From Curtobacterium flaccumfaciens UCD-AKU (lineage in GTDB: Bacteria > Actinomycetota > Actinomycetes > Actinomycetales > Microbacteriaceae), in the NCBI RefSeq assembly GCF_000349565.1, contig NZ_KB714631.1, forward strand, positions 532,422 to 596,421: a stretch of 64,000 nt of DNA. The letters run 5' to 3'. Every line of letters begins with the position of its first letter. Position 1 is the stretch's first letter. A model generated the notes under the pieces. That model ran no database searches. It was not told where the DNA came from and saw nothing but the letters and a program-made list of their open reading frames with translations. Below, one piece after another: positions 17,123 through 25,797 of this stretch. The position numbers were made by a program, and so were the translations under genes.

Positions 17123-18970
17123 GTGGCCTCCGGTTCCGGGTGGTTCGGTCGCCGTCGTCGCGACGCGACGGCTGCCGACCACCCCGACCGGGAGGCCCGT
17201 CCCGCGCCCGCGACGACGGCTGAGGTCGTCCGCGTGGCCGGGTTCCCGGACCCGCTGCCGCGGCTGGACCACGACGTCACGGTGCTCGTGACGACCCGCT
17301 CGGACCGGCACGCCGAGGTCGCCCGGCTGGTGTCGGTCGCCCACGATGCCTTCGGTCGTGGCGCTGACGTCCGGGCCGTGAGCTACGTCGCCGATGCGTC
17401 GCCGGTCGACCCGTTCGGGCGTCGCCTGCCGTGGGTGCGGACCGTGCCCGTGGACGGCATGGGGTCCGCGATCAACGCCGGCCTCGCCGCCGGGGTCGGA
17501 CGGGTCCTCCTGCTGGTCGACACCTCGGTGACGATCGATGCCGGCGGTCTCCTGGCACTCGCCGAGACCGGAGTCCACCGCCTGGTGCAGGCCTCGGTGC
17601 GCACGGCGGACGGTTCGGCGAGGAACGGTGCACTGCTCATCCGTCCCGGCGCACTCCCGTGGTCGGACGACCGTCCGTTCGGCACGGGGGACTCGGTGTT
17701 CGGTGCCGATCAGCCCGTGCTCGCTGTGCCCCGGGCCGCGATCGTCCCTGTGCCCGTGCTCACGGACGAGCCGACGACGCTCGTCGGGTGGACGCACGCG
17801 TGCGCTGTGCGCCAGCGACCGCAGTCGGGTCCCACGATCCTGGTGGAGGACGTCGGTGAGACCGTCCGACTCACTGAACCCGGGCGGACGATCGACGCCG
17901 CCACCGTGGACGCGTTCTCGGCCTGGCGGGACGCGAGACGGGACTCGGTCGACGGCCGGGGTGCTGCAGTCTCCGCCGGGCCGCCGTTGCCACCGTGGGG
18001 AGCGCGCCCGGTGACCCCGGTCCGTCAGACGCCTCGTCGCGCCAGCGATACGCTCGCCTGGTCGCTGAAGATCGCCGCGCCTGCCGGGCCGGAGGGCGAC
18101 GGGTGGGGCGACGTGCACTTCGCCGCCGAGCTGGCCGGTGCCCTCGAACGCCTCGGGCAGCGCGTCCGGATCGACCGGCGGGACGCCCACGTGCGCGACG
18201 ACGATGCCGACGACGACGTGACGCTGGTGATCCGCGGGCTGGATCGGGTGCCGCCGAACCCCGCCTCGGTGAACCTGCTCTGGGTGATCAGCCACCCTGA
18301 TGACGTCGCCGACACCGAGCTGCGGTCGTTCGACGTCGCCTTCGCGGCCGGTCCGGTGTGGGCGGCTGCCGCGGCCGATCGTTCGGGCGTGCCGGTCCGG
18401 ACGCTGCTGCAGGCGACCGACCCCGCGGTGTTCCACCCGGGCTCGCGGGCGGCGACGAGCCCCGATGCCGACCGCGTGGTGTTCGTCGGCTCGACCCGCG
18501 GCGCCGCACGCCCCATCGTGTCCGACGCGGTCGGGCTCGGTGCCGACCTGCGCGTGCACGGTCCGGGGTGGGACGAGGTCGTCCCCGCGGAGTCGCTCGG
18601 CGAATCGTCGCTGACCCGGCCCGAGGTCGCGGCGGCCTACGCCTCGGCGCGTGTGGTGCTCAACGACCACTGGCCGGACATGGCCGCCGGGGGCTTCGTG
18701 TCGAACCGGGTGTTCGACGTGCTGGCGTCCGGGGGAGTCGTCGTCACCGACGAGGTCGCCGGGCTGTCCGACGTGCTCGACGTGCCGACGCTCGCGGTCG
18801 CGCGCTCCCGCGACGAACTCGCCGCGCTGCTGGACCCGTCGTACGCCTGGCCGACTGCTGCCGAGCGGGCCGTCGTGGCCGAGTACATCGCCGCCGAGCA
18901 CTCCTTCGACGCCCGTGCCGCCGTCCTGCTCGAGGCAGCTCGAACCGAACGCACCCGCCTCCGCTCCTGA
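17123..18970 (+). CDS. Large glycosyltransferase with GT2-like N-terminal and GT4/CgeB-like C-terminal parts
   Basis: 615 residues. After a basic, low-complexity start, residues about 50-290 look GT2-like (VTVLVTTRSDRHAEVARLV, AINAGLAAGVGRVLLLVDTSVTID). Residues about 310-610 look like a GT-B transferase of the CgeB/DUF3880 type: WSLKIAAPAGPEGDGWGDVHFAAELAGAL, LLWVISHPDDV, RVVFVGSTRGAARPIV, and VLNDHWPDMAAGGFVSNRVFDVLASGGVVVTDE. The GT2-like half lacks an obvious DxD, so it may be structural. GTG 17123 lies 8 bases past rmlA without a Shine-Dalgarno. Its position suggests it uses dTDP-rhamnose or builds the same polymer; that is inference. Confidence 0.8.
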   Translation: MASGSGWFGRRRRDATAADHPDREARPAPATTAEVVRVAGFPDPLPRLDHDVTVLVTTRSDRHAEVARLVSVAHDAFGRGADVRAVSYVADASPVDPFGRRLPWVRTVPVDGMGSAINAGLAAGVGRVLLLVDTSVTIDAGGLLALAETGVHRLVQASVRTADGSARNGALLIRPGALPWSDDRPFGTGDSVFGADQPVLAVPRAAIVPVPVLTDEPTTLVGWTHACAVRQRPQSGPTILVEDVGETVRLTEPGRTIDAATVDAFSAWRDARRDSVDGRGAAVSAGPPLPPWGARPVTPVRQTPRRASDTLAWSLKIAAPAGPEGDGWGDVHFAAELAGALERLGQRVRIDRRDAHVRDDDADDDVTLVIRGLDRVPPNPASVNLLWVISHPDDVADTELRSFDVAFAAGPVWAAAAADRSGVPVRTLLQATDPAVFHPGSRAATSPDADRVVFVGSTRGAARPIVSDAVGLGADLRVHGPGWDEVVPAESLGESSLTRPEVAAAYASARVVLNDHWPDMAAGGFVSNRVFDVLASGGVVVTDEVAGLSDVLDVPTLAVARSRDELAALLDPSYAWPTAAERAVVAEYIAAEHSFDARAAVLLEAARTERTRLRS

Positions 18971-19023
18971 CCCGACTCCTCGCGAACCAGGTTCCGGCGC
19001 GGGCGGGGTTCGGCTCAGGCGGG

Positions 19024-19563
19024 TCAGGCGGCGCGGTGGGCGACAGGGAGTTCGGCGCCTGACGGGTCCGGTTCCGGTGGGAGCGTCGGGCGCCAACTAC
19101 GTCGGAGCGCGCCGAGTAGGAGGAACCAGTCGATGACCGGGAAGGCGCCGAAGAACGCCATCCACGCCGGGGTCCCGATGTCACGGAGCCGCCGTGCGCC
19201 GAGTGCCAGGTTCGGGATCGCGGTGACGATGCACCACGCGAAGAGCACCCACTGCGACGGGGAGCCCTCGGCGAGGATGCGCCATCCGTAGTCGCTGCCC
19301 TCGAGGATCAGGACGGACTGTCCGATCCCGAGGAACCCGGGGGTGTTCTGGAAGTCGGTCATCGAGTCGTCGGCGCCCCGGACACCGGTGATCATCGGCA
19401 CGAGGGTGAGCACGAGCCAGACCACGAGCAGGTCGGCCCCGCGTGCCCACCAGAACTCGGCGCGGCTCGCACGGCCGCTGCGGAACGTGAAGGCTCCGGT
19501 CCAGTAGCGGCGGGCGGCGTCGATCGGGCCGCAGCCGAGCCAGGGTCCGGGATCACGTTGCAC
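19024..19563 (-). CDS. DUF805 family membrane protein
   Basis: 179 residues. The DUF805 signature ARRYWTGAFTFRSGRASRAEFWW lies near the N-terminus, followed by hydrophobic helices (LLVVWLVLTLVPMITGV, WVLFAWCIVTAIPNLALGARRLRDIG, AWMAFFGAFPVIDWFLLLGAL). The RRLRDIG motif before the last helices is also typical. The function of DUF805 is unknown. GTG 19563 is chosen because TAGGCT sits 7 bases upstream; an in-frame ATG at 19596 would lie inside the -35 region. It is set between two glycosyltransferase operons and is not clearly linked to either. Confidence 0.88.
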   Translation of the reverse strand: MQRDPGPWLGCGPIDAARRYWTGAFTFRSGRASRAEFWWARGADLLVVWLVLTLVPMITGVRGADDSMTDFQNTPGFLGIGQSVLILEGSDYGWRILAEGSPSQWVLFAWCIVTAIPNLALGARRLRDIGTPAWMAFFGAFPVIDWFLLLGALRRSWRPTLPPEPDPSGAELPVAHRAA

Positions 19564-19570
19564 GGCGCCG

Positions 19571-19576
19571 AGCCTA
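19571..19576 (-). promoter_or_regulatory. -10 box TAGGCT, leaderless start of the DUF805 gene
   Basis: On the minus strand TAGGCT is followed by 7 bases and GTG 19563. The inverted-repeat element at 19593-19663 lies just upstream, where the -35 region should be. Confidence 0.6.
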
Positions 19577-19592
19577 GTGGCGCCGGGTACCC

Positions 19593-19663
19593 GCAAGACA
19601 CCGGTGTTCGCACGTCGAACACTCCCAGATCGCGGTGTAACACGTGGACACCGGTGTTTTGCG
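19593..19663. repeat. 71-bp inverted-repeat element, copy 1 (ACACCGGTGT ends)
   Basis: The left arm GCAAGACACCGGTGTTCG (from 19593) and the right arm ending ACACCGGTGTTTTGCG (to 19663) are inverted copies, each holding the palindrome ACACCGGTGT. An inner weaker pair ACAC/GGTGT lies between. The second copy is at 47131-47200. It sits between the DUF805 start and the wbbL stop. Confidence 0.8.
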
Positions 19664-19696
19664 ACCTGGGCGACCTGGGCGACCTGGGCGACCGGG
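19661..19696. repeat. 9-bp tandem repeat, four units
   Basis: GCGACCTGG is repeated three times, then GCGACCGGG. It directly abuts the right arm of the inverted-repeat element and ends 18 bases before the wbbL stop codon. It is short and likely prone to slippage. Confidence 0.85.
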
Positions 19697-19713
19697 GTAC
19701 CGGTGGGCGGGGG

Positions 19714-20568
19714 CTACTTGCGCGTCACCCAGCGGGCGCGGAGCGACAGGCCTGCGTGCAGGGCGACCCGCAGGGGCCAGAGCCACCACGCCCGGTACTT
19801 CCGCGACAGGAACCGGTACGCGCTCCGGTGGTGCTCGATCTCCATGCGGCGGCGGTTGGACGACGTCGAGTGGGCACCGGTGTGGGTGACGACCGACGAC
19901 GGCACGTACACGTTCGCCTGGCCGGCACGACCGATGCGCTGCCCGAGGTCGACGTCCTCGAAGTACATGAAGTACGACTCGTCGAAGCCCCCGAGCTGGC
20001 GGAACAGGTCGGTGCGGATGAGGAAGCACGCACCCGAGAGCCAGCCGGCCTCGCGTTCGACGACCTTCGTGGTGGACCAGTACCGCTGGCTCCACGGGTT
20101 CGCGGGCCAGAACCGCGAGAACGCCGCGTGGCCGAGGCCGGTCCGGAGCGAGGGGAGCTGCCGGGCGGACGGGTAGGTCTCGCCCTGGTCGTCGAGGATC
20201 CGGGGGCCGAACGACCCACCGGACGGCATCCGGTCGGCCGCGGCCACGAGCTCGTCGATCGAGCCCTCGCCGAGCACCACGTCGGGGTTCGTCACGAGCA
20301 GGAACTCCGGTCGCACGTCGGGCAGTACGTCGTCGAGGGCGCTCAGGGCTGCGTCGATCCCGCCGCCGTACCCGCGGTTGCCGCCGGAGGACACCACGAC
20401 GGCGCCGTAGGACTCACCGATCGCCCGGAGCGCGTCGATGTCGGCCGAGCCGTTGTCCGCGATGACGACGGCGACCGGGTCCTTCGAGGCGCCGGCGACG
20501 CTCGCCAGGAACGGCCGGATGGTCTCACCGGTGTTGTAGGTGACCGTGAGCACCGCGACCCGGATCAC
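19714..20568 (-). CDS. WbbL-type L-rhamnosyltransferase (GT2)
   Basis: 284 residues. It strongly resembles mycobacterial WbbL (Rv3265c), which adds L-rhamnose to polyprenyl-PP-GlcNAc. Shared stretches, recalled from that protein, include VAVLTVTYNTGETIRPFLAS, ADNGSADID, NPDVVLGEGSIDELV, YPSARQLPSL, GWLSGACFLIRTDLFRQ, GGFDESYFMYFEDVDLGQR and the VYVPSSVVTHTGAHST stretch. The acidic DVDLG motif is the likely metal/donor site. GTG 20568 overlaps the TGA of the GT4 gene (GTGA) and follows GGGAGGA, so translation is coupled. It is the last gene of the ABC export operon, so the rml pathway probably supplies its donor. Confidence 0.92.
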   Translation of the reverse strand: MIRVAVLTVTYNTGETIRPFLASVAGASKDPVAVVIADNGSADIDALRAIGESYGAVVVSSGGNRGYGGGIDAALSALDDVLPDVRPEFLLVTNPDVVLGEGSIDELVAAADRMPSGGSFGPRILDDQGETYPSARQLPSLRTGLGHAAFSRFWPANPWSQRYWSTTKVVEREAGWLSGACFLIRTDLFRQLGGFDESYFMYFEDVDLGQRIGRAGQANVYVPSSVVTHTGAHSTSSNRRRMEIEHHRSAYRFLSRKYRAWWLWPLRVALHAGLSLRARWVTRK

Positions 20569-21716
20569 CGCGTCCTCCCACCGACGGACTCGTACGCCTC
20601 GACGTGCACGGCGGCGGTGGCGTCCCAGGTGAACTCGTCCGCCCGCGCCAGCGCCGCCGCACGGTGCGAGGCCACGAGCGCCGGGTCGTCGAGCAGCGCT
20701 GTCATCGCGGCGGCCAGTGCCGTCGCGTCGGGCTCGGTGTAGACGGCCGCGTCGCCACCGACCTCGGGCAGCGACAACCGCCGGGTGGTCAGGACGCAGG
20801 CGCCGGAGGCCATCGCCTCGACCACGGGCAGGCCGAAGCCCTCGCCCAGGGACGGGTAGACGACGAACTCCGCACCGCCGAGGAAGCCGGCGAGGTCCTC
20901 GAGCGGCAGGTACCCCGCCTCGATGACGTGGTCGGTGGGCTGCAGGGCGTCGAGGCGTGCGATCGCGGCCTCGTCCCAGCCGCGCGCCCCCGACAGGACC
21001 AGCCACGGCGTGTCCGCGCCGCCGGCCGCCCGCGCGGACCGCACCGCGGCGTACGCGTCGAGCAGCGCGGTGACGTTCTTCCGCGGTTCGATGGTGCCGA
21101 GGAACGCGATCCACGGAGCGCCCTCGGGCAGGGTGGCGGCGATCCGGGCGTCCTCGACCGCGGCGACGTCGGGCTCGTGGAACACCGTGCGGTCGACGCC
21201 GAGCGGTGCGACCCGGACGTCGGCACGGATGCCGCGGACGACCCGCGCGGCCTCGGTCGCGGTGGCCGCGCTCGGCACGATGACGACGGGCCGGGTGCGC
21301 AGCGAACGACGGCTCCACCACGTGAAGAAGGTGCGCTTCAGGCGCGAGTGCCACTCGGGGTTCGAGAAGAACGTGGCGTCGTGCAGCGTGACGACGGACC
21401 CGCCGCGCCAGCCGAACGGGAACGTGTAGTGCGGGGAGTGCAGCACCCGCGCACCGAGCCGACGGCCGAGTGCCGGCAGTCCGGTCTGCTCCCACAGGAA
21501 CCGCAGCGGTACCGAGTCGGTCCACGCCGGCGCCGTGTGCACGGTGGCGTGCGGTGCGAGCGAGCGGAAGTGCGCGGCGTGCACGGGACGGACGACCAGG
21601 TGGACGTCGAGCGACGGGTCGCTCAGGTGCGACACGACCCCTTCGACGTAGCGTCCGACGCCGCCGAGCGCCTGCGGTACCGCGGTCCCGTCGACGAGGA
21701 CGGTGAGCTGCGGCAC
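20565..21716 (-). CDS. Glycosyltransferase family 4
   Basis: 383 residues, GT-B. The acceptor domain starts LTVLVDGTAVPQALGGVGRYVEGVVSHL. VVTLHDATFFSNPEWHSRLKRTFF lies mid-protein, IAFLGTIEPRKNVTALLDAYA opens the donor domain, and FVVYPSLGEGFGLPVVEAMASGACVLTT holds the E-x7-E motif. GTG 21716 is chosen for GGAAGGAA upstream and the immediate fold. An alternative ATG at 21794 would overlap the preceding TGA as ATGA and add 26 residues. The protein is paralogous to the one at 8393. It is the fourth gene of the operon and its stop overlaps the wbbL start. Confidence 0.9.
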   Translation of the reverse strand: MPQLTVLVDGTAVPQALGGVGRYVEGVVSHLSDPSLDVHLVVRPVHAAHFRSLAPHATVHTAPAWTDSVPLRFLWEQTGLPALGRRLGARVLHSPHYTFPFGWRGGSVVTLHDATFFSNPEWHSRLKRTFFTWWSRRSLRTRPVVIVPSAATATEAARVVRGIRADVRVAPLGVDRTVFHEPDVAAVEDARIAATLPEGAPWIAFLGTIEPRKNVTALLDAYAAVRSARAAGGADTPWLVLSGARGWDEAAIARLDALQPTDHVIEAGYLPLEDLAGFLGGAEFVVYPSLGEGFGLPVVEAMASGACVLTTRRLSLPEVGGDAAVYTEPDATALAAAMTALLDDPALVASHRAAALARADEFTWDATAAVHVEAYESVGGRTR

Positions 21717-21790
21717 GCGTGGTTCCTTCCGGGCGGGGGCGTCGTGGCCGTGGCCGTCGACGGGGGAGTGTCCAGGATAGCCCGCTGCGC

Positions 21791-22807
21791 TCATGCGCCC
21801 GGGTCCACGCGGCGGCGCGGGACGGACGCGCGCCGGGTCTCGCGCAGCCGGCGCGCGAGGTGGACCGGCAGGGTCCCCGCGACGTCCGCGAACGCTGCCA
21901 GGACGAGCCGCGCCTCCCGGCGGGTGCGACCGGAGGCCAGCCCGCGCAGACCGCGGCCCAGCGTGCGGACGCTCGCCCGCGCGACGGTCGGCCAGGGGGC
22001 GTGCCAGAGGGCGACGACGATGCGGTTGCGGGCGTTCCGGAAGACGAACAGGTCGCTCTGCACGCCGGACGACGCCGAGTGGTCGTGCTCGACGACCGCG
22101 TCGGCGGCGTGCTCGACGCGCCAGCCGCGGCGGCGGAGCCGCCAGGCGAGCTCGGTGTCCTCGTAGTACATGAAGAGCGACTCGTCGAGCAGGCCGACGT
22201 CGTCCAGGGCGGTGCGCCGCAGCGCGGAGGCGCCGCCGGAGAACCCGAAGACGTCGACGTCGGCGACCCGGTCGACGGGCGCGAACCAGTCGCGGTCCAT
22301 GCCGTTGCCGTCGCGGTCGACGCGGACGCCGGTCGAGTTGAGCCGGACCTCGCCGTCCGCCGACGGCGTCCAGCGCCGCCCGTCGTGGTCGCGCATGACG
22401 CGCGCATCGGGTGCTGGTTCCGCACCGGCCGGGAGGACCGTCCAGCGTCCGGCGAGCACGATGCGGCCCGTCACCGCCGCGACCTCGGGCCCGGCGTGCG
22501 CCAGGTGGTCGCGGAGCGCCGCGACGAAGCCCGGCGCGGGCACGGCGTCGTTGTTCAGGAGCACGACGACGTCGGCGTCGGTGTGCCGGATGCCGGTGTT
22601 GGCGCCGGCCGCGAACCCGCCGTTGTCGTCCCGCGCGACGACGGTCGCGTCCGGCAGTGCCTGGCGGAGCACGGCGACCGAGTCGTCCGACGACCCGTTG
22701 TCGACGACGATGACGTCGTCGGCGGTGCCCTCGTCGAGCACGGCGCGGACGGCCGCGGTGGTCAGGTCGGCGCGGTTCCAGTTGACGACGACGACGGCGG
22801 TGCGCAA
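21791..22807 (-). CDS. Glycosyltransferase family 2 (rhamnosyltransferase-like)
   Basis: 338 residues from a TTG start. The GT-A domain shows TAVVVVNWNRADLTTAAVRAVL, VIVVDNGSSDDSV, VVLLNNDAVPAPGF and LFMYYEDTELAWRLRRRGW; the last is the acidic motif of WbbL/RfbN-like enzymes. The start is uncertain: ATG 22948 would overlap the ABC ATPase gene by 82 bases, whereas TTG 22807 places the fold right at the N-terminus but has a poor Shine-Dalgarno. The C-terminus (about residues 245-338) is arginine-rich and amphipathic, possibly membrane-associated. It is the third gene in the export operon; the sugar is unknown. Confidence 0.85.
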   Translation of the reverse strand: MRTAVVVVNWNRADLTTAAVRAVLDEGTADDVIVVDNGSSDDSVAVLRQALPDATVVARDDNGGFAAGANTGIRHTDADVVVLLNNDAVPAPGFVAALRDHLAHAGPEVAAVTGRIVLAGRWTVLPAGAEPAPDARVMRDHDGRRWTPSADGEVRLNSTGVRVDRDGNGMDRDWFAPVDRVADVDVFGFSGGASALRRTALDDVGLLDESLFMYYEDTELAWRLRRRGWRVEHAADAVVEHDHSASSGVQSDLFVFRNARNRIVVALWHAPWPTVARASVRTLGRGLRGLASGRTRREARLVLAAFADVAGTLPVHLARRLRETRRASVPRRRVDPGA

Positions 22808-22866
22808 CGTGTCGTCGGCTCGGGGAGCGCCGACTGCACGGGCCCCGGTGTCGCCGTCGACCGGGG

Positions 22867-24096
22867 TCAGTCGAGCTCCTCGACCGTGGGCTGCGCGTAG
22901 ACGGTGCCGACGGCGTTGCCGAACGAGGGGACCTCGAACGAGTCGCACTCCGGCATGTCGTGCAGGTGGCGGCCCGCGGAGTCCATCATCGACACGTTGA
23001 TGAAGTACTTGCCGGTGCCGAAGGCGGTGTCCGCGATGCGGAGACGGAGCTTCCGGCGGCCGTGCAGCGGGTGCAGTTCGAGGCCCATGATGCCGGTGGT
23101 GGTGCCGTAGACGACCTGGCCGCCGGCGTTGTTGATCTGGACTGCGGCCTCCCAGTCGGCGATGCCGTCCAGGTGCTCGAACTCCATGTCCACGACGAGG
23201 TCGTCGCCGGGCATGACGTCCGCGCGGGGCTCCTTGCCGTCGACGTGCACGCTCGCCCCGAGGACCTTGCCGCGGCCGACGGCGACGTCGGTGCTGAGCT
23301 CGCCCTGGCGGCGTTCCTCGAGCACCTCTCGGAACATGCTCACCGCCTGCACGGGGTCACCGTCGTGCAGCACCTTGCCCTTGTTGAGCAGGACGACGCG
23401 GTCGCACATCTCCTGCACCTGGCTGAGCGAGTGCGTGACGATGATGATCGTCTTGCCGGCTTCCTGGAAGGTGCGGATGCGGTCGAGGCACTTGCGCTGG
23501 AAGGCCTCGTCACCGACCGCCAGGACCTCGTCGACGAGCAGCACGTCGGGGTCGGTGTGCACGGCGACGGCGAAGGCGAGCCGCACGTACATGCCCGATG
23601 AGTAGAACTTCACCTGGGTGTCGATGAAGTCCCCGATGCCCGAGAACGCCAGGATGTCGTCGAACTTCTCGTCGGTCTGCTTGCGGCTGAGGCCGAGCAG
23701 GCTCGCGTTGAGGTACACGTTCTCGCGGCCGGACAGGTCGGGGTGGAACCCGGCGCCGAGCTCGAGCAGCGCGGCGAGGCGACCGCGGCGGGACACCGTG
23801 CCGGACGTCGGCTGGATGATGCCGCCGATCGCCTTGAGCAGGGTCGACTTGCCGGAGCCGTTCTGACCGATCAGTCCGACGGTCGAGCCGGCCTGGATCG
23901 ACACGGTGACGTCGTCGAGGGCCCAGAAGTCCTGGCGGTGCTTGCGCCCGGCGCGACCGAGGGTGACGATGCGCTCGCGCAGGGTGTTGTCCTTGCGCAC
24001 CGTGAAGCGCTTGCGCACGTGGTCGATGACGATGACGTCGGGACGGTCGGCGGTGTCGCCGGTGGTCGTCGGGGCGACGGGGGTGCTGATGGCCAT
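22867..24096 (-). CDS. Polysaccharide ABC exporter ATPase, Wzt-like with C-terminal substrate-binding domain
   Basis: 409 residues. The Walker A motif GQNGSGKST is at residues 77-85, YSSGMYVRLAFAVAV is the degenerate signature, and LLVDEVLAVGDEAFQRKC is Walker B. An N-terminal FWALDDVTVSIQAGSTVGL marks the teichoic-acid/O-antigen subfamily. Residues about 290-409 form a Wzt-like domain (AVQINNAGGQVVYGTTTGIMGLELHPLHGRRKLRLRI) that in known Wzt proteins recognises the polymer's terminal modification. ATG 24096 starts 3 bases after the permease stop. Together they would export a lipid-linked polysaccharide across the membrane. Confidence 0.93.
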   Translation of the reverse strand: MAISTPVAPTTTGDTADRPDVIVIDHVRKRFTVRKDNTLRERIVTLGRAGRKHRQDFWALDDVTVSIQAGSTVGLIGQNGSGKSTLLKAIGGIIQPTSGTVSRRGRLAALLELGAGFHPDLSGRENVYLNASLLGLSRKQTDEKFDDILAFSGIGDFIDTQVKFYSSGMYVRLAFAVAVHTDPDVLLVDEVLAVGDEAFQRKCLDRIRTFQEAGKTIIIVTHSLSQVQEMCDRVVLLNKGKVLHDGDPVQAVSMFREVLEERRQGELSTDVAVGRGKVLGASVHVDGKEPRADVMPGDDLVVDMEFEHLDGIADWEAAVQINNAGGQVVYGTTTGIMGLELHPLHGRRKLRLRIADTAFGTGKYFINVSMMDSAGRHLHDMPECDSFEVPSFGNAVGTVYAQPTVEELD

Positions 24097-24099
24097 GGT

Positions 24100-25002
24100 C
24101 TAGAGCTCCTGCGCGAAGTTGCCCTGCAGGCGGGAGAAGATCCGCTGCGCACCGATGAGGCAGAAGAGCCCGATCACGAAGGCGATCCCCAGCCGCAGCA
24201 TCAGGTGTTCCGGGTACGTGACGTCGGCCGGGTCGTGCAGCCAGATCGCGTTCTGCAGGCCGAGCACCGCCAGCGTCAGCGGGTTGTTCGTGTACGCGGT
24301 GATGAGCCAGTCGGCGTTCACCGTGGCGACCACGCGCGCGTAGGAGTAGACGATCGGCGAGGCCCAGAGCAGGACCATCAGGCCGACGTCGATGACGAAC
24401 TGCACGTCGCGCAGGTACACGTTGAGCGCGGACAGCACGAGACCGATGGCCGCGCCGTAGACCAGGATGACGGCGAGCGAGGGGATCAGGTAGACCAGGC
24501 CCTCGTGCCAGGGGAAGACCCCGATCACGACCGTCGCGGCGAGCAGGATCGCGAACTGGATGGTGAAGTTCACCAGGGCCGCGCCCACACTGGCGAGCGG
24601 GAAGACCTCGCGCGGGACGTAGACCTTCTTGATCAGCCCGGAGTTGCCGACGATCGAGCCCGTCGACCCGGCGACGATCTCGCTGAAGAGCGTGTAGGCG
24701 GTCAGGCCGGTGAAGACGTAGATGGCGAAGTTGTCGATGCCGTTGGCGGCGCCGAGGACCTTGCCGATGACGAAGTAGTAGATGAGCAGCTGGGTCAGCG
24801 GGCGCACGAGCGTCCAGACGAACCCGAGTGCCGAGTCCTTGTACCGGGCCTTCAGGTCACGTCGGACGAGCATGCCGAGCATCTCGCGCTGCCGGAAGAC
24901 GTCGCGCAGCTCGCGGAAGGTTCCGCGGAAGGCGCTCGTCGGAGCGCCGATCACGACGAGGGGTTCCTTCGCGAGCGCGGTCATGCGGGCTTGGTCGACC
25001 AT
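24100..25002 (-). CDS. Polysaccharide ABC exporter permease, Wzm-like
   Basis: 300 residues, ABC-2 type permease. The cytoplasmic start REMLGMLVRRDLKARYKDSALGFVWTLVRPLTQ is the family signature. It is followed by about six helices with IVGNSGLIKKVYVPREVFPLASV and LNVYLRDVQFVIDVGLMVLLWASPIVY. It forms the channel for the Wzt-like ATPase encoded next. ATG 25002 is chosen over further upstream frames because of GAAGAGA before it and the family N-terminus. It is the first gene of a five-gene minus-strand operon running to 19714. A TATGCT box lies 34 bases upstream. Confidence 0.93.
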   Translation of the reverse strand: MVDQARMTALAKEPLVVIGAPTSAFRGTFRELRDVFRQREMLGMLVRRDLKARYKDSALGFVWTLVRPLTQLLIYYFVIGKVLGAANGIDNFAIYVFTGLTAYTLFSEIVAGSTGSIVGNSGLIKKVYVPREVFPLASVGAALVNFTIQFAILLAATVVIGVFPWHEGLVYLIPSLAVILVYGAAIGLVLSALNVYLRDVQFVIDVGLMVLLWASPIVYSYARVVATVNADWLITAYTNNPLTLAVLGLQNAIWLHDPADVTYPEHLMLRLGIAFVIGLFCLIGAQRIFSRLQGNFAQEL

Positions 25003-25035
25003 ACGTCTCTTCGTTCGTGGGGGCAGGACCGGAAC

Positions 25036-25041
25036 AGCATA
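25036..25041 (-). promoter_or_regulatory. -10 box TATGCT for the wzm-wzt operon
   Basis: On the minus strand TATGCT ends 33 bases before ATG 25002, leaving room for a short leader with the GAAGAGA ribosome site. It is probably the main promoter for the five-gene export operon. Confidence 0.5.
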
Positions 25042-25191
25042 CTCACCGGGCCCGCGTGGCGGGGTTGGGCGACGGCCGTCGTGCACCCCGAGTGGGGGTG
25101 ATTCCGGCCGATCCAACCCTCAACCTTCACTTTCGAGTTACCGTTGTTGCAACCCGGACCCTTGTCAACATCCTCAGGACGGCCCGTCAGC

Positions 25192-25797
25192 ATGCTCCTC
25201 GCATCCAGGCCGATCGCTGCGTTCGCGGTGGTCGGTGCACTCAGTCTCCTCGTGGCCGGTTGTTCCGGCGGTGGCGACGACGCCACCCCGTCGCCGTCGG
25301 CCTCCGCCACGCGCACCACGAGTGCGACCCCGACCGGCGACGCCTCGGCGACCGCGGCACCCACCGGAGTGGCCCCTTCGCCGACCGACGGTGCGTCCGG
25401 CGACGGCGGCACCGACTCCGGCGCCGGCGACGACGACACCCCCGGTCCGTTCCCGGGCAGCGGCGCGACGAACCAGCCGGACACCGACCCGTCGGAGTTC
25501 CCGGCCACGGCCGTCGTGACCTACGCCGGCTGGGACACCGGCTCGAAGACGCTCCAGGCCGGCGGCCTGGTCTCCGGCACCACCGACACGAGCGGGAAGT
25601 GCACCTTCACCGCGACGAAGAACGGCGTCACGCGGAAGGCCACGAGCACCGCGCAGGCGAGTGCCTCGTCGGTGAACTGCGCGCAGGTGTCGTTCCCCGC
25701 GGCGAAGGTGCCGAGCGGCACCTGGTCCGTCACCCTGACCTACGCCATCGGCTCCGCGTCGACGACGTCCGACCCCCTGACCGCCGAGGTCCCGTGA
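25192..25797 (+). CDS. Secreted lipoprotein of unknown function
   Basis: 201 residues. The signal peptide ends in the lipobox LLVAGC (Cys near residue 23), so the mature protein is lipid-anchored. A Thr/Ser/Pro/Asp-rich linker follows to about residue 105. A compact, beta-rich-looking domain of about 95 residues has two Cys (GKCTFTATKNGVTRKATS and SSVNCAQVSFPAAKVPSGTWSVTLTYAIGSA). The domain resembles Ig-like surface modules in layout only; I do not recognise the family. Its TGA overlaps the ATG of the next gene (TGATG), so the lipoprotein and the large secreted protein are made together. Confidence 0.8.
   Translation: MLLASRPIAAFAVVGALSLLVAGCSGGGDDATPSPSASATRTTSATPTGDASATAAPTGVAPSPTDGASGDGGTDSGAGDDDTPGPFPGSGATNQPDTDPSEFPATAVVTYAGWDTGSKTLQAGGLVSGTTDTSGKCTFTATKNGVTRKATSTAQASASSVNCAQVSFPAAKVPSGTWSVTLTYAIGSASTTSDPLTAEVP

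Noticed and set aside
19597-19713. Insertion-sequence remnant
   Set aside because: Inverted and tandem repeats are present, but no transposase fragment or target duplication is visible and the element is only 71 bases long.
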